Both the position numbers and the translations under genes were made by a program. A DNA stretch of 64,000 nt, from the NCBI RefSeq assembly GCF_028554725.1, contig NC_071667.1, forward strand, positions 36,351,501-36,415,500. The letters run 5' to 3'. The DNA is from Zeugodacus cucurbitae (taxonomy: Eukaryota; Arthropoda; Insecta; Diptera; Tephritidae). The stretch's first letter is position 1. Each line of letters opens with the position of its first letter. Below are positions 32,621 to 43,611 of this stretch, one piece after another. A model generated the notes under the pieces. It did no database searches, was not told the origin of the DNA, and saw only the letters and a program-made list of their open reading frames with translations.

Positions 32621-33911
32621 AGAGCTAGCAACGTTTTTGAGCAAGAATTTCAGGTAGGCCAGTTTTTAGATATGCTATCTCTCTCACTCCCCTGGACATC
32701 ATACAGGCTATCTGGCTGGCGGTAGCGGTTGCGTTCATCAGTGCGCATCATTTTAATATCATTTTAAGAAGTTTTTTTTTAATATTTTTATTAAACAATT
32801 CTCAACAAAAACTTATTATTGCCAGATATTTTTGATATTGTTTAAACGGTGCCAAACGCCTATTTTTTATTAAACGACAACAGCTGCTTGTAGTCAATAA
32901 AAATTATTTCAAACAAGTAAGGAAAGGCGAAGTTCGGGTGCAACCGAACATTTTATACTCTCGCAATTTATTGAAGAAATTTAACCAATACATACATATA
33001 TGCGGAATAAAGCTCACCATATTTTTGAAAAACCTACAATGAGGTATATGGAAATGTTATGACCCGATTTTAATAATTTTTGGAACAGAGACACACTATT
33101 AGAAGAAAACAATTTCCTCTGAATTAAATTGAGATATCTAAGAGATTTACCCATATTTTCGGTTAAAATTTTATCCTTATGCGCTGAGTTCAACATGTTC
33201 GATATCTGGGGCCTTGAAAAGTTATGGTCCGTTTTCGACAATTTTTTCACAAGTGAAGCTAAAGATAATATGCACAATTTGTGCAAAGTTTTATTCCGTT
33301 ATCTTCATTGGTTCCTTATGTTTACATTATAAAGTTAAGGAATAAGATGGAATTCAAAATTGAGTTATAAGGAAAGTAGTAGTGGGTGTGAACCGATTTC
33401 GCCCATTTTTTTCAGTGTTATCAGGGTGTCAAGAAAATATTATATACCGAATTTCATTCGAATCGGTCGAGTAGTTCCTGAGATATGGTTTTTGACCCAT
33501 AAGTGGGCGATGCCAAGCCCATTTTCCATTTTGTAAAAAAATCTGAGTACAGCTCCCTTCTGCTATTTCTTCTGCAAAATTTAGTATTTCTGACGTTTTT
33601 CGTTAGTTAGTTAACCCACTTTTAGTAATTTTCAACCTAACCTAGGCGTTTGGCACCGTTTAAACAACATCAAAAATATCTGGCAATAATAAGTTTTTGT
33701 TGAGAATTGTTTTATAAAAATATTAAAAAAAAAAACTTCTTAAAATGATTTGAAATTATAATATTTTACCTGTACAGGTACGATGCGCACTGATGAACGC
33801 AACCGCTACCGCCAGCCAGATAGCCTGTATGATGTCCGGGGGAGTGAGAGAGATAGCATATCTAAAAACTGGCCTACCTGAAATTCTTGTTTTTTTGACG
33901 TTGCTAGCTCT
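32621..33911. mobile_element. Foldback element with about 245-269-bp inverted arms
   Basis: The left arm (32621-32865) runs from GAGCTAGCAACGT to GGTGCCAAACGCCTA. The right arm (33643-33911) is its inverse, with a short extra segment around 33750-33785. Both contain GCTATCTGGCTGGCGGTAGC. The central part is R copy 6 and about 50 bp of unique sequence. No coding capacity. A target duplication was not found. Confidence 0.8.
32915..33642 (+). repeat. R repeat, copy 6 (truncated) in the foldback centre
   Basis: Starts with ACAAGTAAGGAAAGGCGAAG and the hairpin, keeps TTTTATACTCTCGCAA, and is cut at AATTTTCAACCTAACC where the right foldback arm begins. Its first part is nearly the same as copy 4, including CAATTTATTGAAGAAATTTA. 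Confidence 0.8.
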
Positions 33912-34370
33912 CGTACTACAACCTTATACAATTGAACAATAACAAAAATAGTTTAACAAAGTAACAATGACAACCTTCAAAATATTATTTTTTTGTTTTC
34001 TCTTTTTATATTTTTCTTGTCAACTCGAATAAAATTCTCTTATTGATATCTTCCTCGCAATTTTTCCATATTTACTCACTTTCTAATCGTTTTCGGGCCT
34101 TCCACGAATATTTCAAGACTAAAATTAGCCAGATCGGTTTGAACTTCAACAACCAATAACTTCCCGATTTTAGAAAATTTTTTATTTTCATCGCGGAAAG
34201 TTAAAAAAAATTTAGGGGTGGACCACCCTTAACATTTAGGAGGATGAAAAATAGATGTTGTCCGATTCTCCACCCTAGCCGATATGCACGCTAAGATTCA
34301 TGAAAATCGGTCGAGCGGTTTCAGAGGAGTTCAATAACGTACACCGTGACACGAGAATTTTATATATTAG
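33912..34370. other. Right portion of the 2.7-kb insertion, noncoding
   Basis: AT-rich DNA with the block AAAATCGGTCGAGCGGTTTC near 34300. No gene. Confidence 0.4.
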
Positions 34371-35185
34371 ATTAGCTGCTGAATCTGAGTGGGTTGAACT
34401 TTTGGTAATCCTATCAAAACTGTCGATTCTAAAGATATTTCTGAAGAGGAATCCAACATTTTATCAAACCGAGATAGATATCTCTTAATCCGCTCAGATG
34501 CGGTTACTTGTGCTAGATATTTTGACCACCGCTACCGACAAATCCTTAAACTGTTTAAAGATTATACCGGCATTTTTGGAGCACATTTTGTTAAAAACTA
34601 TTACTGGAGTGTAGAGTTTCAACAAAGAGGTTCACTGCATGTACATGCCATGTATTGGCTTAATAAGGCTCCCAGGATCAACCTTCAAAATCCTGAAACA
34701 TTCCTCGATGTCATTAATTTCATTGACAATTATGTTTCTACAGATGGTTCGGTAAGCCACTTAGAAAATTATTTCGATTATCAAAAGCATAATCACAGTC
34801 GGTCGTGTATCAGAGAAATAAGAGGACAACAATTTTGTCGATTTGCCATGTATCCACACAAATATTGTTACCTCTTTCCGAAGCAACCCAAAATGTTGAA
34901 ATACCTAAGGAAAACTTTTCTAGAATTCAAAATATTTTAAATTCAAACCTAAAAAAACCTAACTTCTGAAGACATTTCGAATCTAAATGATTTTGATTAT
35001 TTTCCCTCTGACAGTAGAGTAAATATGTCTTTTGATGATTATTTTCTGGCTGTGAGATCTAGCTTATCAAAACCTAAAGTTTTTCTTAAAAGAAAAATAG
35101 AGGATCGTTTTATAAATGCCTCCATAGGCCAAATATGGATAGCCAATATATATATATTGGATACATATGCTGCTGGCAATTTCAT
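34371..35185 (+). pseudogene. Helentron B Rep domain with HUH motif
   Basis: Rolling-circle replication initiator part. It resumes with LAAESEWVELLVILSK, then LIRSDAVTCARYFDHRYRQI and GAHFVKNYYWSVEFQQRGS. HVHAMYW at about 34640-34660 holds the two metal-binding His of the HUH motif. SVSHLENYFDYQKHNHSRSC and EIRGQQFCRF follow, then MSFDDYFLAVRSSLSKPKVF. It breaks off near 35185 within ILDTYAAGNF, where a LINE begins. The catalytic Tyr segment is not clear here. Several frameshifts. Confidence 0.85.
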
Positions 35186-36094
35186 TTCAATTATTTATTG
35201 TTGTTATAAATTCTTCTTTTATACTTTTCATATTGATTTTGTTGTTTTTCGTTTCTTGCTCACAGCTGTTCGCGTTTAAAGTGTTTCAGTGCCTCTCAAA
35301 CTGCTCACTATATTGGTTGTGATCTTTGGTCTTCTATTATTAGCGAATTACATTTATTTTATTATTGTTTCCTTTTTTTGATTTTCATTCTACTTAAACT
35401 TTTCGTAGTCTTGCTTAAAATGTAGACCAACAGAAGTCGAATTATTTAAAGTTTTTAAACAGGCGCGTAATAATTTTAAGGAATCGGCCGCGAACTTGAA
35501 ACCTTTACTGAAAATTTTAGGCGTTATGAACTGACGTTTCAATCATTTAAATGTCTAAATGATCCAGACGACAATACTAAACCCTCATCTAAACGTAAAC
35601 GTCCGTCTGATGAAGAACATGCCACTTTGTCCGTAAAGAGTATGTCACCTGTAAAAATAGACCTAATAAATCTCTCATCTCCTTGCCCTCAAGGAGAGAA
35701 GCCAACGTCATCAAAAGAGCATAATCCTCCGAAAATAATTACTGATAACCTTAAGCGGAAAACAACTCAGGATCCGCCTCCTATTAACTCTGAATTTGTG
35801 GCAAAAAATTTGGTCGTCATGACACAAAAAAAATCAGTTTTCGTTTCGTGATTTGCTTCGGATACTGCAGTCGAAGATATTAAGTTTTACATCTCGTCGC
35901 AATTAAAAACGAAAGATATTGATATCAGAAAATTTAACTTTAAATATGAAAGGAATATATCATCTTTTAAGATCAAAGTAAAAATTTGTGGTTTTCGAAA
36001 GAGCTATGTAACCTAAAAAATAGAAAAGCTCGTGCTTTCATGTGACAATTATACTATTTCTAATATGTTTGCTGAATTCTTTAAATCTAATTAC
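35186..36094 (+). pseudogene. LINE of the Jockey/I group, copy 1 (ORF1 and internal deletion)
   Basis: 5' region and ORF1 of a non-LTR element. Readable pieces are CRPTEVELFKVFKQARNNFK, YELTFQSFKCLNDPDDNTK, KPSSKRKRPSDEEHATLS, VEDIKFYISSQLKTKDIDI and RKFNFKYERNISSFKI. It then jumps to NLWFSKELCNLKNRKARAF and YTISNMFAEFFKSNY, which in copy 2 lie between endonuclease and reverse transcriptase, so a large internal deletion is evident. Stops and shifts throughout. It ends at the foldback at 36095. Confidence 0.7.
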
Positions 36095-37031
36095 ACTGGA
36101 TCACAAATTTGAATTTGTTTTTTGTTCCACGGATGCCACTATCCATTTTGTATGTGAAATGGCTCGCTGATTTCGAAAATCGAGTTAATTTTTTTTATGG
36201 ATACGTTTTTGAGATATTTGCAATTTACCGTTATTCGACCAAAAAAAAGGTGTCTTCACTTAATCATGTATATCTCACTGACCAGTTGAGCAATCTTACT
36301 GCAAATTATAGAAAATAAAAGTGAATTAAATTTCCTAAAAATATTGCCTACTCCATTTTTCCATAGGCCTTATAATTTCTGAGAAATTGATTAATAACTT
36401 CGAGTTTTTAATTTTTTTTATGAAAAAATTGAAAAAAATAAACTTTGGCAAGAAAAAAATTTTAAAACAAAAAATATATTTTTTTTATTTCATATGAAGT
36501 CCTGTTTCTTTAGAAAAAAATAAGCTACCAACGAACAAAATCCATGGATAAATAGGAAAGTTATACATGATCAAATAAATATATCCAAGTCGCGCAAAGT
36601 CAATGTATACGTATATGCGTATGTACTGTGTAAAGTAGGGGTGGGATATCTGGCTATGCGCTGTTTCTGTTAAGTAAAAAGTCAATTTTCATGTCGTTTT
36701 TAGTTTTTATAAACTCATTTATTTATATATTAGTAATATATATTAAAACAATGTGTTATTTTTGTCTTAAGTTTTTTTTATTTTTAGGAAATTTCAATCA
36801 CTTTTATTTTCTATAATTTGCAGTAAGATTGCTCAACTGGTCAGTGAGATATGCATGATTAAGTGAAGACACCTTTTTTTTTGGTCGAATAACGGTAAAT
36901 TGCAAATATCTCAAAAACGTATCCATAAAAAAAAAAATTAACTCGATTTTCGAAATCAGCGAGCCATTTCACATACAAAATGAATAGTGGCATCCGTGGA
37001 ACAAAAAACAAATTCAAATTTGTGATCCAGT
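36095..37031. mobile_element. Foldback element with about 250-bp inverted arms
   Basis: Left arm 36095-36345 and right arm 36779-37031 are almost perfect inverse copies; both ends read ACTGGATCACAAATTTG. The centre (36346-36778) is AT-rich and noncoding. There is no coding capacity, so any movement would need a transposase from elsewhere. The 8 bp on each side do not match, so no target duplication is claimed. Confidence 0.85.
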
Positions 37032-37812
37032 TTTTAATATTTTTGAAAGATTTGTTCCGAAATGTTTTATTACCAAAAGAAAAAGTTCAAATTTGTGGTA
37101 TTCGAATGAGCTATGTAAATTAAATAATAAAAAAGATCGTGCTTTTAAACTTTATAAAAAAACTGGAGCTCTTGTTGACTATTTAAAATATTCTAATTTG
37201 CGTCGACAGTTTGAGGAACTTAACAAAAAATGTTATAAAAACTACATAAATTGTTTTATGGTTTCGTTAACTCCAAACGCAGGATTTCCAATTTTCCGTC
37301 CGCGATGAAATATAAATCAACAATGTCAAGTAACAATTATATTATTTCTAATATGTTTGCAGAATTCTTCAAATCCAATTATTGTTCTAACTCCCCTACG
37401 AATGTGCCATATCAACATGTGTCTTGTCCGAGTACCGTTATTAATGCACCAATCATTTCTGAATTAGATGTCTTAAACCATCTAGATACATTAAAAAGTT
37501 AGTTTAAATATGGCCCCGATATGATTCCCTCATGCTTCCTTAAAAATTGTGCAAAATATATTTATCTACCTTTAACCAAGCTTTTCAACTCATCTCTTAA
37601 AAAAGGTATTTTTCCGTCATTGTGGAAAAGCTCTTTTATAATACCTTTGCATAAAAGCGGTGTTAGATCATCCGTTGAGAACTATAGGGGGATAGCAAAA
37701 ATGTCAGCTATACCCAAACCTTTAGAAGCTATTATCACTGACCAAATTACATTCTCGATTTCTCCATTGATTTAATTTTCTCAGCATGGATTCTGTAAGG
37801 GGAAATATACTT
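37032..37812 (+). pseudogene. LINE of the Jockey/I group, copy 2 (linker and reverse transcriptase start)
   Basis: Same family as 35186-36094. It reads ERFVPKCFITKRKSSNLWYS, KLYKKTGALVDYLKYSNLRR, NMFAEFFKSNYCSNSPTNV, then FKYGPDMIPSCFLKNCAKYI and SSFIIPLHKSGVRSSVENY, with RGIAKMSAIPKPLEAIITD. This is the fingers region of a non-LTR reverse transcriptase. A stop at 37773-37775 is followed by QHGFCKGKYTS. It ends at 37812, where Helentron C sequence begins; the short overlap AGGATCAA could be junction microhomology. Confidence 0.75.
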
Positions 37813-38160
37813 CAAGGATCAATCTTCAAGATCCGCACACGTTCCCTGAAGTTATCGGTTTTATTGACAATTATCTTTCTTCAGATGGTTCGGTGAGCCA
37901 CTTGGAAAATAATTTGGGTTACCAAAAGCATAACCACAGTCGATCTTGTAATAGAGAAATAAGAGGACAACAGTTTTGTGATTTTGGTATACCATACCCA
38001 CCAATGCCTTCCACACAAATAATGCTTCAATTCTCTGAAGATATTGAAATTTTGGAAAGACATAAGGAATACTTTTCTAGAATTCAAAATGTTTTAAATT
38101 CAACTTTGACTATAGAAGACATTTCGAATTTAAATGATTTTGAATATTTCCTGAGAGATG
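37813..38160 (+). pseudogene. Helentron C, Rep segment before the RTE insertion
   Basis: Reads RINLQDPHTFPEVIGFIDNY, SVSHLENNLGYQKHNHSRSC, EIRGQQFCDFGIPYPPMPST and YFSRIQNVLNSTLTIEDISN up to YFLRDE. It starts just after the HUH motif position of the family, so the motif itself is missing. It is cut at about 38160 by RTE copy 4 and resumes at 40856. Confidence 0.85.
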
Positions 38161-40855
38161 AGGGTAGCCAATAGACATCCGTTTGAAGGCGAGCTAAAGT
38201 GAGAAGGCGAACCCGCTTCTGCGGTTGTGCGTAGGGTTTGGGACCCACCACATAAAAACGAAGTACCAATGAAAAATCGACGAAAGCCTCGCATGAGACA
38301 TCCCCCTTTTGATGATGACCCCTGCAAACGTTTTAAGGATAATGATTTAAGGGCATGCACTTGGAATGTCCGGACCCTTAATTGGGAAAGTGCCTCTGCC
38401 CAGCTGGTTGATGTCCTCATACGACTAAAGGCTGCCATCACCGCCATCCAAGAAGTGCGATGGACGGGACAAGGACGAAGAAGCGCAAATTTGGTGTTGG
38501 ATTTGTGGTGGGAGAGAGACTCCGTCGCCGAGTCCTGGTATTCAACCCGGTGGATGAACGTCTTGCCACAATCCGCATCAAAGCGAGGTTCTTCAACATA
38601 TCGCTTATTTGCGTCCACGCCCCAACGGAAGAGAAGGACGATGTGACCAAAGATGCTTTCTATGAGCGCCTAGAACGCACCTATGAGCGCTGCCCCCGCC
38701 ACGATGTCAAAATCGTGCTTGGCGATTCCAACGCTAGCGTGGGTAAAAAAGGTGTCTTTGGCACAACGGTCGGAAAATTCAGCCTCCATGACGAAACATC
38801 GCCAAACGGCTTGAGGCTGATAGACTTCGCTGGGCCCCGAAATATGGCCTTCTGTAGTACCAGATTCCAGCATAAAAAAATACATCAAGCTACTTGGCTG
38901 TCTCCTGATCGAAACAACCGTAACCAAATCGATCACGTTGTGGTAGACGAAAGACATGTCTCCAGTGTTTTAGACGTGCGTACGCTACGAGGACCAAATA
39001 TAGACTCGGACCATTATCTAGTAGCAGCAAAGATACGCACTCGCCCCTGTGCAGCAAAGAACGCCCGTCAACAAACACAAGGATGGTTCGACGTCGAAAA
39101 GCTGCAATCGCAACAGACAGCCACGAAATACTCTACTCGACTTGCACTCCTGCTCTCTGAGAGCACTCATCAGCATCTCGGTATAAGGGAACTGTGGAAC
39201 GGCATCTCAAACTCACTGCGTACCGCTGCAGCCGAAACAATTGGTTTTCGGCAACGACAAAAAACAAGCTGGTACGATGAGGAGTGCCGTCTCGCAGCGG
39301 AGAGAAAACAGACTGCCTACCTCGCAACGTTGCAAACAACCACAACACGTGCGGGATGGGATAGATACCGAGAGCTGAAGAGGGAAGCGAGACGGATCTG
39401 CAGACAAAAAAAGAAAGAGGCCGAAATGCGTGAGTACGAAGAGCTTGAGAAGATGGCAGACAGTGGTAATAATCGAAAATTTTATAAAAAAATGAAGCGA
39501 CTTAACGAAGGTTTCAAGACCGGAGATGGCGAACCTGATTCCCCAATCGAAGACGATGGAACAGATGTTTCATTACCTGACCATGAAGAAATTCGAATAG
39601 CAATTACCCGTTTGAAGAATAACAAAGCAGAGGGGGCCGATAGATTACCGGCAGAAGAACTGATAAGGTGCATGCATCAGCTTCTTTGCAGAATATGGTC
39701 GGAAGAAAGCATGACTGACGATTGGAATCTCAGTGTGCTTTGCCCAATCCACAAAAAGGGAGATCCCACAATCTGCGCCAATTACCGTGGGATAAACCTC
39801 CTAAATATCGCATACAAGGTTCTATCGAGCGTACTGTGTGAAAGACTAAAGCCCACCGTCAACACACTGATTGGACCTTATCAGTGTGGCTTTAGACCTG
39901 GAAAATCGACAACTGACCAGATATTCACCATGCGTCAAATCTTGGAGAAGACCCGTGAAAAGAGGATCGACACACACCACCTTTTTGTCGATTTTAAAGC
40001 TGCTTTCGACAGCATGAAAAGGCGCTGCCTTTACGCCGCGATGTCTGAATTTGGTATCCCCGAAAAACTAATACGGCTGTGTAAGTTGACGTTGAGCAAC
40101 ACCAAAAGCTCCGTCAGGATTGGGAAGGACTTCTCCGAGCCGTTCGATACCAAACGAGGTTTCAGACAAGGTGATTCACTATCGTTGGACTTCTTTAACT
40201 TGATGCTGGAAAAAATTATAAGAGCTGGAGAGCTAAATAGAGAAGGTACAATATTCTACAAGAGTGTACAGCTACTGGCGTACGCCGATGATATTGATAT
40301 CATCGGAAGCAACAAACGCGCCTTTAGTTCTGCTTTTTCCCGCTTGGATAGGGAAGCGAAGCGAATGGATCTGGAGGTGAATGAGGACAAGACGAAATAT
40401 CTCCTGTCATCAAAAAAAAAAAAAAACAGTCAGCGCACTCGCGTCTTGGCTCCCACGTCACTGTTGACAGCCATAACTTTGAAGTAGTAGATTGTTTCGT
40501 ATATCTGGGAACCAGTATCAACAACACGTCGATGGAACAATAAGCTGTACGAGTTATACGACGACATTGACATAGTTCAGCGAATAAAAAGACAGCGGAT
40601 ACGCAGGCTAGGTCATGTTGTCCGAATGGACGAAAACACTCCAGCCCTGAAAGTGTTTGATGCAGTACCCGCCGGAGGAACCCGAAGAAGGGGAAGTCCT
40701 CCACTCCGTTGGAGGGACCAGGTGGAGAGGGACCTGGTTACACTTGGGATCTCCAACTGGCGCCGAACCGCAAAGGACAGAGATAAGTGGCGCACTCTCG
40801 TCGATTCTGCTATAACTGGCTAAACGGTTGCAACGCCAATCACATACATACATAC
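38161..40855 (+). pseudogene. RTE-clade LINE, copy 4 (nearly full length)
   Basis: Most complete RTE here. The 5' part (38227-38475) has LRACTWNVRTLNWESASAQL and ITAIQEVRWTGQG, the endonuclease start. The main frame, 675 codons at 38460-40487, has ICVHAPTEEKDD (residues 50-61), IVLGDSNASVG (86-95; Ser replaces the usual Phe of GDFN), NQIDHVVVDERH (155-166) and DSDHYLVAAKI (182-192). Reverse transcriptase motifs are FRPGKSTTDQIF, FVDFKAAFDS and LAYADDIDII (YADD near residue 608). A run of about 15 A at 40414 shifts the frame and ends it. Two further deletions are visible against other copies: GFKT is joined straight to GDGEPDSP, and YLGTSINNT to the C-terminal end. The CATA tail ends near 40855. 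Confidence 0.92.
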
Positions 40856-41785
40856 TGAAGTCAAACTTATCAAAACCTAAAATTTTTCTAAAAAGAAAAA
40901 TGCAGGATCGTTTTATTAATGCTTATATCCTCTTATTTTGGAACTCCATCGAGCATATATTCAATTATCCAGTATTCAATATATACTGGATGCATATGCC
41001 TGCTGTTCTTATATAATTAATTATATTAACAAATCGAACAGAGGAATTTCTAGACTCTTAAATCAAGCCATATCAGAAGTTAATGCTGGAAACCATACAT
41101 TAAAGTAAAAACTTAAGCATATAGGTCACAAATTCATATCTGGCACGGAAATTTCTGCACAAGAAGCAGTCTGTTGTTGTATTGGGATCCAAATTTTGGG
41201 AGGCCAGCAATGCAGAAATGTTTATAAATAGCTCACGACCTGAAGAGCATGTTCGCATGGTTAAATCTAGAGCGGAACTTCAGAACCTTCTTCCAGATTC
41301 TACGGAAATATTCACAGCTGGTAGTTTAGACCGTTATGTGCAGCGAATTGAGCAGTTAGAAATTGTTTGTTCAGCTGATTTTGCATCACTGTATTCAATT
41401 TTTAAATCAGGTAGAAGAGAACAAGACAGTGATTTAGTCCTGACGTGGCCAGAGTTGAGTATTACCGCGAAATGGTAATGATTTTCTATCCATGGCGGAA
41501 TGAACAGAAATATCTTATTGAAAATGATAATGAGCAAACTTTCATAACACATCGTATATTAATTGAGGGAAATCGAAAAAATATGATGTTTTTGAGCAAA
41601 GAGAGCTTGAAAATGTCTTACAAACTCTTTGTAATGAAATAGACTTAGAATAAGCTGTACAAAATGAACTACCTATTGTGGAAAATGAGCTTTGGGTGAT
41701 AGTACTTCCAGAAATAAACCCTGATATTAATTTGCTGGATTAGCATGTCGAAGATTCAACAAATAATGGTACAGAATCTGATTGC
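40856..41785 (+). pseudogene. Helentron C, Rep C-terminal side
   Basis: Resumes with NLSKPKIFLKRKMQDRFINA after the RTE, about 20 codons being lost at the junction. It continues through ILDAYA, YIINYINKSNRGISRLLNQA, ISEVNAGNHTLK, SGTEISAQEAVCCCIG, EASNAEMFINSSRPEEHVRM, DSTEIFTAGSLDRYVQRIEQ and YPWRNEQKYLIENDNEQTFI. This is the Rep-to-helicase linker of Helitrons. Stops near 41110, 41655 and 41741, with several frame changes. Confidence 0.85.
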
Positions 41786-42306
41786 AAAATTAAGCTTATT
41801 AAACTACTCTCTTTAATTCCGGCTGAGGAATTATTTTCTTTAGTTCAGAGTTTAAATATTAAGAAAAGAACCTACTTAACTAATTTGATGCATCAGATTA
41901 AAACAAGTCGCCCATTTTACGAGTTCTTTGGGGTGGAGCAGGTGTAGTAAAAAGTCGTTTGATATCTGCAATATATCAAGCTCATAACCATCGCTTCAAT
42001 TCCACACCTGGATACAACACAAGTACTTTAAAGATTCTCCTTTGTAAAATTAAGCTTATTAAACTACCCTCTTTAATTCCGGTTGAGGAATTATTTTCAT
42101 TATTTCAGGGTTTTAAATATTAAGCAAAGAACCCACTTAACTAAATTGATGCATCAGATTAAAACAAGTCGCCTATTTTACGAGTTCATTGGTGGTGGAG
42201 CAGGTGTAGGAAAAAGTCGTGTGATATCTGCAATATATCAAGGTCTTAACCATCGCTTCAATTCCACACCTGGATACAACCCAAGTACTTTAAAGGTTCT
42301 CCTTTG
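41786..42306 (+). repeat. 260-bp tandem duplication over the helicase Walker A
   Basis: Copy one (41786-42045) and copy two (42046-42306) both run from AAAATTAAGCTTATTAAACT to AAGATTCTCCTTTGT or AAGGTTCTCCTTTGT. Each contains the start of the helicase and the Walker A. In copy one the motif is damaged (GAGVVKS, and a frameshift before it); in copy two it is intact (GGGAGVGKS, 42191-42217). Confidence 0.85.
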
Positions 42307-42610
42307 TGGGCCTACGGACAAACCAGCATTCGGAATAAGTAGACTGACACTTCATTCAATATTATCTTTACCTGTCAATCAGTTGAATAGAGATTTTAGG
42401 CCGCGGTTAGTTAATTCTGAAGAAGTTCCCGATAATGCGATCCATATATTTTGGTCAAACGAAGAGACGAAAAATTTCAATGCTCTTAAGCTCGGTCGAA
42501 TTCCAACTGTGCTATTTCTCCAACTGCCAAAGGCTCTATAAGAGGAATGGGTATAGGTGATCAACAAGAGAATATTTTGGAAAGAGTTAAACTTTTCAAA
42601 ACATCTGAAA
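42046..42610 (+). pseudogene. Helentron C helicase, N-terminal part
   Basis: Pif1-like DNA helicase that unwinds DNA during rolling-circle transposition. From 42083 the frame has LMHQIKTSRLFYEFIGGGAG, then VGKSRVISAIYQGLNHRFNS (Walker A), KVLLCGPTDKPAFGISRLTL and LHSILSLPVNQLNRDFRP. It then passes within a few residues to RLVNSEEVPDNAIHIFWSNE, which in Helentron A lies well downstream; the Walker B region between them is missing. A frame change near 42500 is followed by IRGMGIGDQQENILERVKLF and KTSE, where the 897-bp insertion sits. Confidence 0.88.
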
Positions 42611-43507
42611 CATTGTATAAACCTACAAGTAGATAATCTGAAATACATATAAAGAATTTGCGATACGAATGCAATAGAATGAAGGAAAACGCAAGACATT
42701 TTGCGAGGACTTACGTCGATAAATACTACTAAATCGACACTTGGCGCGGGTTGTCGTACAGATTTTGATACTATGAACAACAACAACTCAAGGCAATGGA
42801 CACTTCGCGCGGGTTGCTTGGTACTAAAAAAGACCCAAATCTACAATGTCGAGTTGCCGTGTTATACTACAATATTTATTACTTTTAGAAAATTATTAGT
42901 AATTTTTTTGTTTGTCGATATTAGTTGGAATTAAATCTGGGTCCGTTTGACTAACTGTCTATATGGGTCGGAATATAATGAGTCTGTGGTTTTGTCTTTT
43001 TTTTTGAATTTTTGTTCATAATTGAATGTAATTTTCATTTGATTAGATATTTTTAAAGGACGACGTTTTTTTGTTAGAATTAGTTTGTACGTTTATTATT
43101 GTTTTTTTTTTGTGCTTTTAAAACGTTTCGTGTACCAGGTTTAGAACACTTTTCTCCACCACTATTCTTTTGATAGGGTTTTTTAGTTAAGAGTTCGCTG
43201 TAGGTGACTTTTACATGTATTGTTATTGCATAGTAGATTGTTTAGATCGTTATTTCTTGAACTATATATATACTAAAAAAAAGTGATAATGCGCCTATAT
43301 TGCAACCTCAGAGGTGGTGAGGAAGAGTAATACATACGCAATTAATTATTGTTACGAATGAAATTTTTCATTAAAATATTTCTATTTTCAGTACGTTTAT
43401 TTAAAACTCTGTGTCGAAATACGTAGTAAATCGAACAGGTGATCTCAGCTGTGAAAAATTTCCCGTTATCCAGCTAATTCTTTTGCTACTTGTAGGCATA
43501 TACAATG
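42611..43507. mobile_element. 897-bp non-autonomous DNA element with 8-bp target duplication
   Basis: Ends form imperfect inverted repeats: CATTGTATAAACCTACAAGTA on the left (first 20 bases) and, reversed, CATTGTATATGCCTACAAGT on the right. The target duplication ATCTGAAA is exact (42603-42610 and 43508-43515). Removing the element and one duplication restores the Helentron frame between KTSE and LPYELTLKATAKYM. No transposase frame inside. An 8-bp duplication suits hAT or P superfamilies; the CATTG end does not decide between them. Confidence 0.85.
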
Positions 43508-43515
43508 ATCTGAAA

Positions 43516-43576
43516 TGAAGGTACTTCCTTATGAGTTGACACTAAAAGCCACTGCAAAGTACATGGTTACCGTGAA
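43516..43576 (+). pseudogene. Helentron C helicase, short middle segment
   Basis: Reads LPYELTLKATAKYMVTVN between two insertions, matching YELTLKTTAKYMITVN of Helentron A. The coding sequence goes on at 47698 with VNINTSDGLVNGATGQLM. Confidence 0.85.
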
Positions 43577-43611
43577 TAAGGATGGCAATTTTTTTTTTAA
43601 TCGATTAAATA

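Larger units (their letters stand above)
31631..34370. mobile_element. 2.7-kb insertion in Helentron B
   Basis: Bounded by CTAGCAGACCCGGCCACACG on the left and GAGAATTTTATATATTAGAT on the right. Helentron coding resumes on both sides with no large loss. The right end, with AAAATCGGTCGAGCGGTTTC followed by ACGAGAATTTTATATATTAG, has the look of a widespread arthropod repeat, but I cannot name it. Inside are an R fragment (32395-32585), a foldback element (32621-33911) and about 800 bp of unassigned DNA at 31640-32394. Confidence 0.55.

Noticed and set aside
35186..37812. One LINE interrupted by the foldback at 36095
   Set aside because: The two sides overlap in content (both have the NLW.S.ELC and ISNMFAEFFKSNY blocks), so they are two copies, not one split copy.
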